Assembly (NCBI GenBank): GCA_028023455.1
Contig: JAQFVV010006199.1
Location: 1,984,001 to 2,048,000 of the forward strand
Length of the DNA stretch: 64,000 nucleotides
Reading direction: 5' to 3'
Source: Epiperipatus broadwayi
Taxonomy: Eukaryota > Onychophora > Udeonychophora > Euonychophora > Peripatidae
The notes below the pieces were generated by a model, which was given only the letters and a program-made list of their open reading frames with translations, did not search any database and was not told the DNA's origin. Both the position numbers and the translations under genes were made by a program. Positions 46,372 through 57,272 of the stretch are shown piece after piece; position 1 is the first letter of the stretch, and the number at the start of each line of letters is the position of its first letter.

Positions 46372-47367
46372 CTAACTGCTTACATCACTTGTAATGAAGG
46401 GACACACCTTCATTATGTGTCCTCTGTTCCGACAGTTGAAGCACAATGGGGGTATATCCCGGAAGCTGATAAGGATTGTAGCCTTGTTGTTGCTGACTGT
46501 TGCTGGTAGTGTGAGTGGCTGGATTCCTGTCTTGAGGACTAGACTGAAGACTGCAGTGTTGGTAAATACCATTGTTTCTGCTCTTGATTTTTGGATGTAT
46601 TTAAAGCCTTCAACTGTACCATAATTGGCAAGGGCCTGTTGTAAGTGGGACTCTTCAAAGTTGACCATACAGTTACTCACTCTGCCCTGAAGAATCTGTG
46701 GTTTGTTCATGTTAATGTGGACCAGGTATTTGTTGTCTAACTGTTTGAATTTAGTTTCAAAGAGTTGCTTTCCTGCTAGGTCTTTGAATTGAATTGCAAT
46801 ATACCTTTTATTTGTGTGGAACAGTATTTTATAAACTGGTGACCAGAACTTGTGGTCAGTGAGTAGATCATAGAGTGAGAGTATTGGGAATTTGTATAAG
46901 GAGCAGTTGATATCTGTTGTTGTTAGGATACTAGTACATTCATTGGTATACTCTGTGAAGGAGCGAAAGAGAAGATTTGGTATGGTTCTATTAAAGTGTT
47001 CTGTTACTAAAGAATGGTAGTCTATGTTAACTGGTTGTTGCAAGTCAGCATGTTCATTTTGTTCTTGTTCCCCATCTCTTAATTGGATGAATTTATTGTA
47101 TGGGTCTTCTGTCGTTTGCATGTTGATTGCTTGAGTTTTGGCTTGGGTTGATTGCCTAGTGGTTATCCTAAGGCTATTAGCATATGAGAATTGGGGATGG
47201 AGTTGCGAGGATATTGCATGGTATTGTTCTGAGTTGTTAGCATTGTTTTGCTGTGCTGGTTCTGGGGGCCTGTTGGTGTCTTGGGTTGTGAATCTAGAAC
47301 TGCGTTGAAGTTTTGGAAAAGAATCAAGAATCATTGTTGTTTTCCAATGTTGTGTCATTTTCTTCAC
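46372..47367 (-). pseudogene. LINE ORF1 RNA-binding region with CCHC zinc knuckle
   Basis: 331-residue frame. Residues from about 175 to 300 (RYIAIQFKDLAGKQLFETKF to TILISFRDIPP) look like an RRM-type nucleic-acid binding fold, followed by CFNCRNRGHIMKVC, a CX2CX4HX4C knuckle as in retrotransposon ORF1/gag proteins. ORF1 proteins coat the element RNA. The upstream part is Gln/Asn/Thr-rich. It overlaps the 47324-47935 frame by 44 bp, so one frameshift joins them. Confidence 0.85.
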
Positions 47368-48643
47368 TGTTAAAGTTGAACATTGATTTTCTTTGCTGTT
47401 TAGAATTTTCGTTTTGTATTGTTTGTTTTGGTTTCTGGGAGTTTGGTTTATTTGTGGTGTTGCTGCTTGTTGATTTTCCTGGGAAGTTGGTGTTAGTTGG
47501 TGTTGTCTTTTGGATTGGCATGTTTGTTTTTATTTGATTGAAGTTTAGGTTTGTTTTTCCATTGCTATTAGTATTGGTTAGGTCTTTTTTCTTATCTTTA
47601 TTTAGTGTTAGTGCAGTTTTCAGCATTGTTTTTGCATCTCTACTTGTTTGTTTTTGAGGTTGGAAAGGTGAGTTCAAGCTGACTTTATGTGCAGTTAAAT
47701 TAACTGGAGAATTGGTATCAAGTAATGTATTCGACTGCGCTGGGTGATTTAATTGTGTCCCCCCTAAGTTGGAATACGTAAATAAATCGCTAGAGTTACA
47801 ATTTAAGTCATTTTTTGTGTTATGAGGGCAATCTAGTGTGGCTTCCGGTTTTGTTTTTGATTTGTAACTTTTTTGTTTTTCATGCTGGGAGTCTGATTTT
47901 TGTCGGGTATTATAGCAGGTGGAATTCTCTGTCATAGTAGTATAACCTTCTGTCTCCGACTCTGCAGAATCACTCAGCTGTGTGGATTTGCGCTAGTGAT
48001 GGAATTTGCGTCTTTTTCTGTGTTGTGAGTGTGAACGTGTGTGGCTTCCGGTTTGGTTTTTTGACTATAATTTTTTGTTTTTCAAGTTGGAAGTCTAGTT
48101 TTGGGACAAGGTTATAGCTGTCGAAATTCTCTATGGTATTTATATAACTTTTTTCTTTCGACTGTGTGGGATCATAACGCAATGCTTCATCAAACTTTGG
48201 ATATTTGAGTTCATCGCCAACGGCAAATTTGCGGTTGATATTTACGTTATAAGTATTATATTTTTGAGATTCCTGTTCAGTTTTTGAGGCATAACTTTTT
48301 TGTTTTTGACTCTGGAGATCTATTTTTTTTTTTTTGGATTAATGATAGAAAAATTCTCTATAAAATCATTGTCGTCAGAAGTTTGGCACTGATCTGAAAG
48401 ATTATTTTCAGACCCCTCAAAATCTGTTTCTGGTTCACATTTTCTATTTGTTTTCTCAATAGATTTTTTGTTTGAAGGATTTTTCCTTTTTTCGGTCAAA
48501 GCAAGAGTTATTTCTTTTGGTTTGTCCTGACATATGAATTTAGGGATTTTGGAGTTGTTTTCATTTTTTAAAGGTAGTCCCTCTTCCCTTTTAGAGGCTA
48601 TGGCTGAATTTGCTGAGGTGGCAGTTTTTTTTTTGGGAGCCAT
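47324..48643 (-). pseudogene. LINE ORF1 N-terminal basic low-complexity region
   Basis: Three frames in changing phase (48320-48643, starting MAPKKKTATSANSAIASKRE; 47970-48182; 47324-47935). All are rich in Lys, Ser, Thr and Asn. They contain a recurring segment: FQLEKQKIIVKKPNRKP and SQHEKQKSYKSKTKPE, with a third related stretch near 48250-48310. The repeat unit is about 180-200 bp at DNA level. MAPKKK at 48643 is the likely ORF1 start, since the 5' UTR upstream has no longer in-frame opening. Confidence 0.75.
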
Positions 48644-48863
48644 GTTTGTTTTGATAGTGATTGTTTTAACTTAGTAATAATTAACAATTATGTATGGATT
48701 TAAATGTTTTTTTTTGTTTAAATAATAAAGGGAAGATACTTACAATATTTCCTGTGTGGTTATTTCTTCTCAATAAGTGGTGTAGAAGCATCTAAGTCAC
48801 AGTCAAAGTAGCTACCATGCAAGGGAGAACTTGCCTAAAAGCTGCCACTAGAGGGTGACCTTC

Positions 48864-48878
48864 TTCTTTACACAAGTT
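48864..48878 (+). repeat. 15-bp target-site duplication, right copy
   Basis: TTCTTTACACAAGTT, identical to 42130-42144. Read on the minus strand it encodes the LCKE stretch of the interrupted outer LINE. Confidence 0.95.
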
Positions 48879-49490
48879 GCAGACTAAATCACGTATAATC
48901 TCTTGTTGCTAAAGATCCCATTCGAGCCTTAAACAGTAAATTACTTTCCTTGCTATTATCATAAATTATCTCACCCCCAATATTCCGTTTACTTCTATAT
49001 ATATTTAAATTCTTTTTTACTCTCCATTCTAGTTCTTTATTTCTCCAACTGCATCTATTCTTCTATCCCATTCCTTATCACTATAACAATCAACAATTCT
49101 AACATTATCATCTTATCTTTTGTACAAGTATACTGACATAAATTCTTTATCCAAATCTTCTACACACTGCATTACCTTTCTCACCCATTTTGTTACCTGA
49201 CCTTTATTCATAACCCAATTAAATACTATTTTGGCTATTCTTTTATTATCCATAAACTGCAATCTACTGAACATTTTCATTTTGCTTTTTACATCCCTCA
49301 TATAAAAACTTGACCATCCCATTTCTTCTTGAATTGCCTCCTTTGTTGTCCACACATCTTCATCTAATGCATGTTTTCCTATTTCTCTTTGTACTTTTTC
49401 CAAGTAATCTAATACTCCTTTACTAACACATAACACATTTTTTACCATATTGTTAACCCCTGCTACTGCCACTCCCTTTCATACAATTCT
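48864..49490 (-). pseudogene. Outer LINE, region before the C-terminal zinc finger
   Basis: 119-residue frame at 49113-49472 with VQREIGKHALDEDVWTTKEA, EEMGWSSFYMRDVKSKMKMF and FMDNKRIAKIVFNWVMN, the tail region of LINE polyproteins after the RT. Next, on the minus strand at 48960-48880, comes the sequence equivalent to LFKARTGSLATREYTC of the 61.6-kb copy, where it lacks several codons and has a stop. Then the 6.7-kb element interrupts it. 5'-truncated near 49490. Confidence 0.8.
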
Positions 49491-50104
49491 AGCTACGTCA
49501 TATTTATTATATGCAAAACACCCAATGGACATTATTTACATTATACTATAATAAACATAATTAAAAATGAATAAACTTTTTATAGTTCTTTTTTTTTTTG
49601 ATATTTACAAAACCTTCTACAAATATATGTAGATAAATGATTTTAAAAGCCATTAAATAATCTACAGCATATCAGAAACTTCATCATATTTGAAAAAATA
49701 TAAAGGAATTTACCAAAATAATCAAATACAGGTGATGAAGGTTGATAATTTTCCTTTTTTTTTATTTTGTCAATTACCTAAAAATAATCATGTATATATA
49801 AATTTTTAACTATTCATTTACTAAATACCTTGACAGAAAAAAAATGTAATTATATTAATTTAAAGAAATACTTAGATTAAGAAGATTTGCTGATTTGTTC
49901 CAATTTCTTTTTTATTATTTTTATGATTATTTTTGTAAATGATCTATGGTCGTAATGGTGTTAGATAATCCCGGACAATTCTATTGAAATGCTAAACAGA
50001 TGGGGTTTTTTTTTTTCTGAAATCTTCTCATATATTATATTGTATAGTGTTTTTATTTACAGTTTTAAAATCATTCAAACTTATAAAAAAAATCATTTCT
50101 TTAT
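49491..50104. other. Unassigned AT-rich DNA
   Basis: No recognised feature. Confidence 0.5.
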
Positions 50105-50190
50105 TCATATGGTGTAGTGGTTAGCATTGTCTGCCACAGAGTCAGGTAAAACTTGTAGTTTTTTTTTACAAGTTCCAATCAGGTTTAAGA
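50105..50190 (+). repeat. tRNA-Glu-like SINE or tRNA pseudogene
   Basis: CATATGGTGTAGTGGTTAGC (50106-50125) is the D-arm/A-box of a glutamate-type tRNA, and AGTTCCAATC near 50170 is a weak B box. The anticodon arm is lost and the spacing is wrong, so it is not a working tRNA gene. T-rich sequence follows. Confidence 0.55.
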
Positions 50191-51986
50191 TTTTTTTTTT
50201 CAGTTAATTTGTCCACAATCAATCCAGTTAATCATTCAATATAGAAAATTGGTTTTTATTTGTTTTTAGCTAGAAAATGATACTAAGATGAAAAATTCTC
50301 AGACCTTTATCTGCCAGTTAATAGAAAGCCTAGCAACTAATGTCGCTTCTTCATTGCTATTTTATGAGAAATTTTTAGGGATATCTTTAGCCTACAATGA
50401 TTTTTTTTTATTTAAATAAGTTTTTTAATCAAATTTTATAGCATATTGAATAAAAATAAGAAAGCAAAACAAAGAACCTAACTTCTGAGACTATTAAATT
50501 GATCATTTTATTTCATATATTTTTTATAAAAATTAAGTAAAAATTTATCACATTTTTATACAAATGTTTTTTATATAATCTTCATGTTCCAGTCAGTCTT
50601 TTTCACTTACTCATTTAACAACTGCAATAAGAATCTTTATTGGAAAGTTTATAAGAATAGATTCAAATAAAGAAATATTTCCCCATTTTTAATCAAACTT
50701 ATTTTGCTTTACATATTCAAACTTTTTTGAATTAGCATAGTTAAATAATGTAATAATTTAATTTATTCTATGAACGGCTGTACTATTACATTTGAAATTA
50801 GAAATAATTTTAGCTATTGTACTATTACATTTGAAATTAGAAATAATTTTAGCTATTGTAGTGAAATGAAAAAGTTGATATACAACAGCAAATATATTAC
50901 TACTTTGAAAAGATTGAGACTGTCGCTTTGAATTTTTTTTTTTCAACAACAATGTTTCAACTTCTTTTTGAAGTGTTGTTTAGTTTGATAATACAATAAA
51001 ATAATTGTGTATGTTTATGTCTTTGTCAGATGTTAAAAGTCTAAATATCATTAATGCACGAACATCATTTAACGATTAAATAAATTATAAAAGATCAATG
51101 GTGCATGACCTTAACAGCAAAACCATACGATTAAATAAATTAAATTACTAGATTAAAGAACCAACCTTATCAACAAATCATACAGTTAAATAAATTCATA
51201 AAAATTTCAAGAAAAATATTAACAGTTATGCATTTCTTAATGAAGATTGTAAGATTGAGGTGAGGAGGCTTGATATTCTCAAAAATAAACTATTATATAT
51301 TCTTAAATAAATAAATTACTGAGAACTTTAGAACAATTCACAATTAAATAAAGATAATAAAAATGTAGGAATGAAGTTTACATTATAATAATTTAGATTA
51401 TATTCTTCATTCTCCTTTTAGCTTGGTGCCTTCTATCATTCTGACAAAATCATGAAAGGATTCATTGATTTTTGTGATAATTAGATTTTATTATTTTGGT
51501 ATGAGTTAAATCTTGTTTTATTTACATATAAAGAAATAATAAACACAGTAAATATTTAATATATATATACACATTTGGAAATTAAAAAATAAAATAAAAA
51601 TCAGAATTTTTTTAGTACCATTTTATTATTTTTATTTTCATTCAACTGCTTTATTTTCTTGGTTTGACTTTATTTTTAAAAAATAATATTAGAATACCTT
51701 TTTTGAAACGGTTATGGGGGGGGTGAAAAGAGATCAAATCTAATTAGTAAAAAGAGAGGAAAATAATTAGTAACTCTATTTTTATGACTATGATATAAAG
51801 ATGTTTATTAATATACTTTATAGTATTATTATTTACTATTAGTGTTCAATAAAACTGGAAGAAAAATACATTCAATAAGTATTTATTTATTTTTTTACTG
51901 CTTAATGTTTTTGTTTACGATTATGTAATGATTTCTACTGATATAGAATTTAAATATATATAGACATTAAGTAAGACGTCTTTTTC
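50191..51986. other. AT-rich DNA with a 39-bp tandem duplication
   Basis: TGTACTATTACATTTG recurs at 50779 and 50818 (period 39, two units to about 50857). Three blocks near 51065, 51120 and 51185 repeat a GATTAAATAAATTA-like word. A 7-8 G run lies near 51717. Nothing else. Confidence 0.5.
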
Positions 51987-52297
51987 ACAAACTTCTTATA
52001 ATAAGTGAAACACAGGCTTAATATATACCGTGTGTCTATATATGTAATATAGGGTATATGAGCACAGACTTTCGCATGACTCACCACTCTCCACTCTATC
52101 TAATAACACTGATACACTCAAGCACATATATGCTGAAAAGATGATGATTGCTGGTTTAGCATGAAATACGTATATTGGTGATTATTTATCTTTTCAGCAT
52201 ATATGTGTTTGAGTGTATCAGTGTTATTAGATAGAGTGGAGAGTGGTGAGTCATGTGAAAGTCTGTGCTCATATACCCTATATTACAAACTTCTTAT
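51987..52297. mobile_element. Hammerhead-family repeat, short inverted dimer with 13-bp TSD
   Basis: The 285-bp insert 52000-52284 is flanked by ACAAACTTCTTAT (51987-51999 and 52285-52297). A minus-oriented partial unit (52000-52140) meets a plus-oriented partial unit (52141-52284). The switch falls exactly in the ribozyme: the plus part begins ATGATGATTGC where the intact copy has CTGATGATTGC, so stem I and the start of the core are gone, while GAAATACGTATATTGGT is kept. The ribozyme here must be inactive. Confidence 0.85.
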
Positions 52298-53799
52298 GTA
52301 AGTTGATTATATTTTTAGTCGTTTTTTTTTTCCTGTTGCATATTTTCAGTTAGCAATAATTCAGAATATGAAAAAATTTTAACAAATGAAAATAAGCCTT
52401 TCAATAAGTATAAATTTACAAATGTCAGAGATATGAATGTCAATAATCATTTGTATTTTTAACCAGGTACATGTTGTAAATAAAAAACAAATTTATTGTC
52501 CAGACTTTCACTATTAAGATTAATACATTTTTAATTTAAATTTTTATCAAAGGATGATATATGAAGTAATGAGGCATTATTGTGTGTATAATGTATATAG
52601 AGAGGTAGAAACAATGTCACATGTTTTATATAAGAAATAAATATCACGCCAATTATAGAAATCTAATAAAGAAATGAAATTCTCACTGTAATACTTCATT
52701 GGAAATTAATCTGTATTTATACTCAAATATATGTGATTGTGATTGATAGTAACAATTTCTAAATGAAAGGATATTTAAGAAAAATTAAAATTATATTTAT
52801 CTATTGCTGAATAAAGTGAGAGTTCAGGGTGTAATAATTTAAGAAAAAAAGAGTAAACAGTGAATGCATCATTTATAATATAATGGATAAATATGTATAC
52901 AATCAAACAGGTTTAAAAGAAGGTAGCGATTTTTTTTTAAAAATTTCATTTGACAATAGTAAAATAATCAGTTAAAATTTAAAAGAAGTTCATCTTTCCT
53001 TTAAGTGAAAATGAGAACTTCTGGTGGAAAACAATTAGCTTCATTCTTAATTTGAACATTATTTCTTTTTATGTTTATCATTATTATTTTGTAAAAAGAT
53101 TCATAAGGTGCGGGGGTGTTCTTTCTAGTCACTACTAATCAATATTAACATAAAAAAACAAATTTAAATAAATTAATGTTTAGAAAATAGATATAAAAGA
53201 TGCAGTAATCATTCCAATGGTTTATTCATTGCCTATTTTATTTATATAAAAATAATTAGTTTAAAAATTAAAAAATCAATTTATAAAATAAATATTAACA
53301 TTAAAAAAGTGATCAAAATTAAATAATAAATGAAGTATAAATGCATAAAAAAATGATCAAAATAAACTCAAAATTTTGATATAATTAATCTTAGTTGATT
53401 CAAAAAAGCATAATCCTCTTAAAAGATTTACATGTTATTGTAAACACAGCATTAAATTATTTTTCAAGGCAGGCATTAGTAATTAAAGCAATGGAAATAA
53501 ATAAGATAAAGTTTTCAAAATTAGCCTCCCTTTTTTATTAGTTTTCAGTTTCTAGCTACAATTAGTTTTCATTTGTGGGGTCACTGTCATTACTACTTCA
53601 AATATCATAACCGAGGGGGGGGGTTGCTTTACATTAAAAAACAACTTTAGCTAACAATAGCATCAAAACCAAAGATCAGCAAAATAAATTATAGAAAAAA
53701 TAATTAAAATTAATAATGGAAGAACACATAAGTTAATCATAACATTTAAATGATTTCTATCCAAGGACCATATAAAATCTATTTGAAAGAGCTTGTTGA
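52298..53799. other. Unassigned AT-rich DNA
   Basis: A 9-G run near 53616; no other feature. Confidence 0.5.
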
Positions 53800-54480
53800 G
53801 TACAGTTTTGAGATTGTGTGACCTTTCTTTTGACCCTACAAGCTTTGGATAAGTGAGTGTCTTTCCAATGTAAGCTTTCTAAAAGTGCATGCAAATACTT
53901 GATATTTTTGGAAGCTAACTAGTCTGCTGAAAGAAAAATGGATTTTATAAAAATCTGAAGACCCAAAACACTACAAAAACCAGATGGTTTGAAAGCTTCA
54001 AGAAGCTCTAGGATCTTTTGGTATATCAATAAATAATCTGCGACTTTAAAAAAGTAATAAGTAGTACAACCTGATTATTGTATATGTAGTTGATGTATTT
54101 AAAATTCATAAATGAAAAAGGGATTTTGTATATTATTTGGTCAACATATTTACACATTTAACAGAGCTCAGAAAAACAGCAACACGTCCTCTGTATTCTT
54201 GGAGCATGCTAAACAATCTGGGCACAACTTCACACCTGCCAATCCCATAATATTGTGCTCAGAATCAAATGATCACAAAAGAAAAATAAAGGAGGCATTT
54301 TACATCAATGAAAACATCCATGCCATTAATAGAAAGGATACTTGCTTCGAGATCTCGAAGAAATGGGCTACGTAACACTAGCTTATTTGAATATTTGTAT
54401 TTGCATATTTTATTATACATTTTATGAAGGCTATGAATATGAGGCATGGATCCTCGAAAACATTAAGCCGATAAACTTTA
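53800..54480 (+). pseudogene. Penelope-like element GIY-YIG remnant (copy B)
   Basis: The frame at 54112-54375 reads FNRAQKNSNTSSVFLEHAKQ, then SGHNFTPANPIILC and HKRKIKEAFYINENIHAINR. This is the C-terminal half of the PLE GIY-YIG domain (the H...HA...GH.F...R..KEA.YI pattern). The N-terminal GIY-YIG motif itself is not readable upstream. The stop at 54375 is followed by the non-coding 3' region also found after the PLE piece at 10.6 kb. Residues differ from the domain at 14.4 kb. Confidence 0.7.
54429..54469 (+). ncRNA. Degenerate hammerhead-like motif at the PLE 3' region
   Basis: GGCT (54429-54432) can pair with AGCC (54466-54469) as stem I. GAGG/CCTC with loop CATGGAT forms stem II (54441-54455). 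GAAA follows at 54456-54459 and then a 1-2 bp stem III before a TTA cleavage-type triplet. The conserved CUGAUGA is replaced by an ATGAATAT-like stretch, so activity is unlikely. PLEs are known to carry hammerheads, which makes a decayed one plausible here. Confidence 0.35.
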
Positions 54481-54719
54481 ATACTAATTAATATCTTCTC
54501 TAATTAACAATTATATATTTTACATAAGGTTTGAATAATTGATTTTTATATTTTTTTCTTTTAAATATTTAATCCCAATTTTAATATTATTTTCTTTATT
54601 TTTACTTATTGATTTTGGTAGATCATTGACATTTGCTACCTGCAGATGTACATTTGTATTTTAGAACTAAACAAGTGAATTATTTTAAGATCCTTTGTGC
54701 GATATTGAATTTTTAAAAA

Positions 54720-55450
54720 ACTGACTTGAGAACAACTTTCACAATAACTTCAGTTTTAATAATGTTATAGTAAAAAGCTTTACATTGGTAGAAACTAGAA
54801 AAACTAAAGAAAACAATAAGGCTAATACAAATAAGGATCACCATTAAAAAAATAAGGGAAAAAAAAGAAATTTCAACATCCAAAATAATTATTACTTTAT
54901 TGTTTGTTCATAATTTCTAATTTATCATTAATTAAGTTTAAATTACATCTTCATTGATAATTTATTTGTATTCCTCACAAAATTCTTATTCAAACCATAT
55001 ATAATACTTCTTATTTGAGATAATCCATAGCTTCAGAATCTACAAAAATAGTAGCATAAGAATGCTTCATTTTTTTTTTTATCTTGTACCCCAAAAGTTA
55101 AAAAATCTCAAGACATCTATAATTATGAAAAAGATTCATCCTATAAAAAATACAAAATAAATCATTTTCAGAAGGTGGATATGCGTTTGTTATCATAGCT
55201 TGGCTTCTTGTCTATCCAAAACTAGAAATTGAAGAAATCTGTATCAGTGGTAAAATGAGTTTCATCTCTTCATTTTATATTTTTTGTGCACACCAGTGAT
55301 ATCTTATTACATGTATTGTCTCACAGAGATATAATTTATTTTCATATAGTTCATTTTCTAGCTATAGACTTGAAAATAATGTGATGCAAGATGTGATAAA
55401 ACTACTGACTCCACAAGATGAGTACCAAGGCATAGGCAAGAAGCAGGATT
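54720..55450 (+). repeat. PLE-associated 3' repeat, copy B (uninterrupted)
   Basis: Homologous to 10601-11124 plus 13156-13386 but without the RTE LINE: ATTTTATATTTTTTGTGCACA runs straight into CCAGTGATATCTTATTAC near 55272-55310. It serves as the empty-site reference for that insertion. Confidence 0.8.
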
Positions 55451-55843
55451 TGATTCTTTGCCTGCATACAATTTCATGTGGTATACATAATCATTGTGGC
55501 TATCACCACAGACACACCACTTGAAACCTCTGTTTTGGATTTAAGAGATTATATTTTCACATTACTTGTTATACAAATACAGACATGAAAGTAAAAACAC
55601 CCTAATACAAATATAAACACACTAGTAAATTATTAAATCTCAGAGCCCTAAAATTACATTGTACATAAATCACTACTTTCATTATATTTGAATACAAGTA
55701 TAATTTATATACTACACAAACACACTAATACAAACATATCAATAAATTATATATTTATCAAATAATAAAAAATGTAAAATAATAATATTCAAATAAAAAA
55801 AATAAAAAAATTGAATACTTACGTATATTACATTTATTTTCAG
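55451..55843. other. Unassigned AT-rich DNA ending in a splice-acceptor-like tract
   Basis: Repeated ACACTAATACAAA-like words. It ends with TTACATTTATTTTCAG, a good acceptor, at 55843. Confidence 0.4.
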
Positions 55844-56002
55844 GATGGTCTTGAAATTGCAAAATCATCGAAGCATGTTAAGTCCATTTTATTAAGGACT
55901 CTGACCAATAAAAAAAATTGTGTCTTTGCCTTCTTTGTGCAATCTAGTAAACTGAGCAGAAAAAAAATTAATGAACTTATTAATAAAAATATTAATAAAT
56001 AA
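55844..56002 (+). CDS. Candidate terminal exon of an unknown host gene
   Basis: After the acceptor TTACATTTATTTTCAG the frame opens in phase 0 with DGLEIAKSSKHVKSILLRTL, then KKNCVFAFFVQSSKLSRKKI, and ends at TAA (56000-56002). An AATAAA signal follows at 56155-56160. This is the layout of a last coding exon with a 150-bp 3' UTR. The Lys/Asn-rich end (NELINKNINK) is typical of AT-rich chance sequence, which lowers confidence. No domain or upstream exon was recognised. It could also be a fragment of a mobile-element ORF. Confidence 0.3.
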   Translation, partial: DGLEIAKSSKHVKSILLRTLTNKKNCVFAFFVQSSKLSRKKINELINKNINK

Positions 56003-56471
56003 TCAAAATTTTGTCTGATTTTAACATGCCATATGCCATTTTAAAAAGAAACTCAAGCTGTAGACAATAATGATATTGGTATTGTAACTGGACTGCCTGT
56101 CAACCTATATAAATCGGTTGTAACTATTTCCTGATGAGTATACTGCAGGATGGAAATAAAGATTGGAGTTACCCAATGTCTACCTTTCTCCCTACAATAA
56201 TATTTCCTGCTCATCAGAGAAGAGACTGAAAACATTTAGAAAATTTGTTTGTTTTGTTTTTCAAATGGCACCACTAGAGTTCCAGCTTACCACACCCTTA
56301 CTCACTTATTCAGATCTGGTTATGCTGAACATAGCTCAGGAGGCATGAAATTCTTATAAACAAGTGCCATGAATGATAACGGATGCAAAATGAAATGGAC
56401 ACCTGGATTAATTTTAGATAACAATATTTATTTATACAACAATGTTTGGCTAATAAGTCCTTCACAGTTAT

Positions 56472-56642
56472 TTTAGATATAATGTAATAAATTGTTTTTC
56501 TCTTCACTAATAAAAATTGTAATTATAAATATGCGACTTTTTTCGCATGTGTTAGTGAAGCTATTATACATTATAATATAATTATAGCTTCACTGACACA
56601 TGTGAAAAGTCGCATATTTATAATTACAATTTAGATATAATG
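56472..56642. mobile_element. 145-bp palindromic insertion with 13-bp TSD
   Basis: The insert 56485-56629 is flanked by TTTAGATATAATG at 56472-56484 and 56630-56642. Most of it (56514-56632) is one near-perfect hairpin: AAATTGTAATTATAAATATG, then CGACTTTTTTCGCATGTG and the inverse on the right. No ORF. The transcript would fold into a ~50-bp stem. Confidence 0.85.
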
Positions 56643-56764
56643 ATATTTGGATAATAACAGTTTGTTTTGGGTTCCCATTTTCCTGTGTGCGCATATATAC
56701 TTCTAGGTTAGCTTGATCATTTATTAATCATCGATGATATATATATTTGGTATATCCGATTATC

Positions 56765-57175
56765 AATGTCTTTTATATATAAGCATTTATAATTTATTCA
56801 GGTATAGATGTATTTTATATATAAGCATTTATAATTCATTCCAGTACAGATGTATTTTATATATAAGCATTTATAATTCATTCAAGTAAAGACATATTTT
56901 ATATATAAGCATTTATAATTCCTTCAGGTTTAGATGTAGATGACATATAAGCATTTATAATTTATTCAGGTATGGACATATTTTTTATATATAAGCATTT
57001 ATCAGGTATAGATATATTTTATATATAAGCATTTATAATTTATTCGGGTATAGACGTATTTTATATATAAGCATTTATAATTCATCCAAGCATAGATGTT
57101 CATTATACATATAAGCATTTGTAATTTATTCAGGAATAGACATATTTTATATATATATAAATGTTTATATATAAG
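56765..57175. repeat. ~42-bp minisatellite, left part
   Basis: About ten variants of TTTTATATATAAGCATTTAT followed by AATTCATTCAGGTATAGATGTA-type words. It is interrupted by the hammerhead repeat and resumes at 57954. Confidence 0.9.
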
Positions 57176-57272
57176 GTATATGAGCACAGACTTTCACTCG
57201 ACCCACCACTCTCCACTCTATCTAATAACACCGATACACTCAAGCACATATATGCTGAAAAGATAAATAATC

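Larger units (their letters stand above)
42145..48863 (-). mobile_element. Near full-length APE-type LINE, 6719 bp
   Basis: Minus-strand non-LTR retrotransposon bounded by perfect 15-bp target-site duplications. In transcript order: 5' UTR (48863-48644), ORF1 (48643 to about 45772: low-complexity basic N-terminus, RRM-like region, CCHC knuckle, Ser/Arg-rich tail), ORF2 with APE endonuclease (45561), reverse transcriptase with YMDD (43540), and a C-terminal CCHC-like zinc finger (to 42380), then a 3' UTR of about 235 bp without a long poly(A). It is inserted inside another LINE. At least six frame breaks make it inactive, yet motifs are crisp, so it is fairly young. Relatives lie at 1-1790 and 59057-59720. 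The clade within the CR1/jockey/I/L1-Tx1 range was not settled. Confidence 0.92.

Noticed and set aside
45944-47537. Plus-strand frames of 70-108 codons over the LINE
   Set aside because: Shadows of the minus-strand ORF1, rich in Val, Phe, Gly and Trp from antisense reading.
56130-56160. CTGATGA followed 15 nt later by GGAAAT, as a further hammerhead
   Set aside because: The stretch between cannot form a stem II closed next to the core, and no complementary stem I lies around it.
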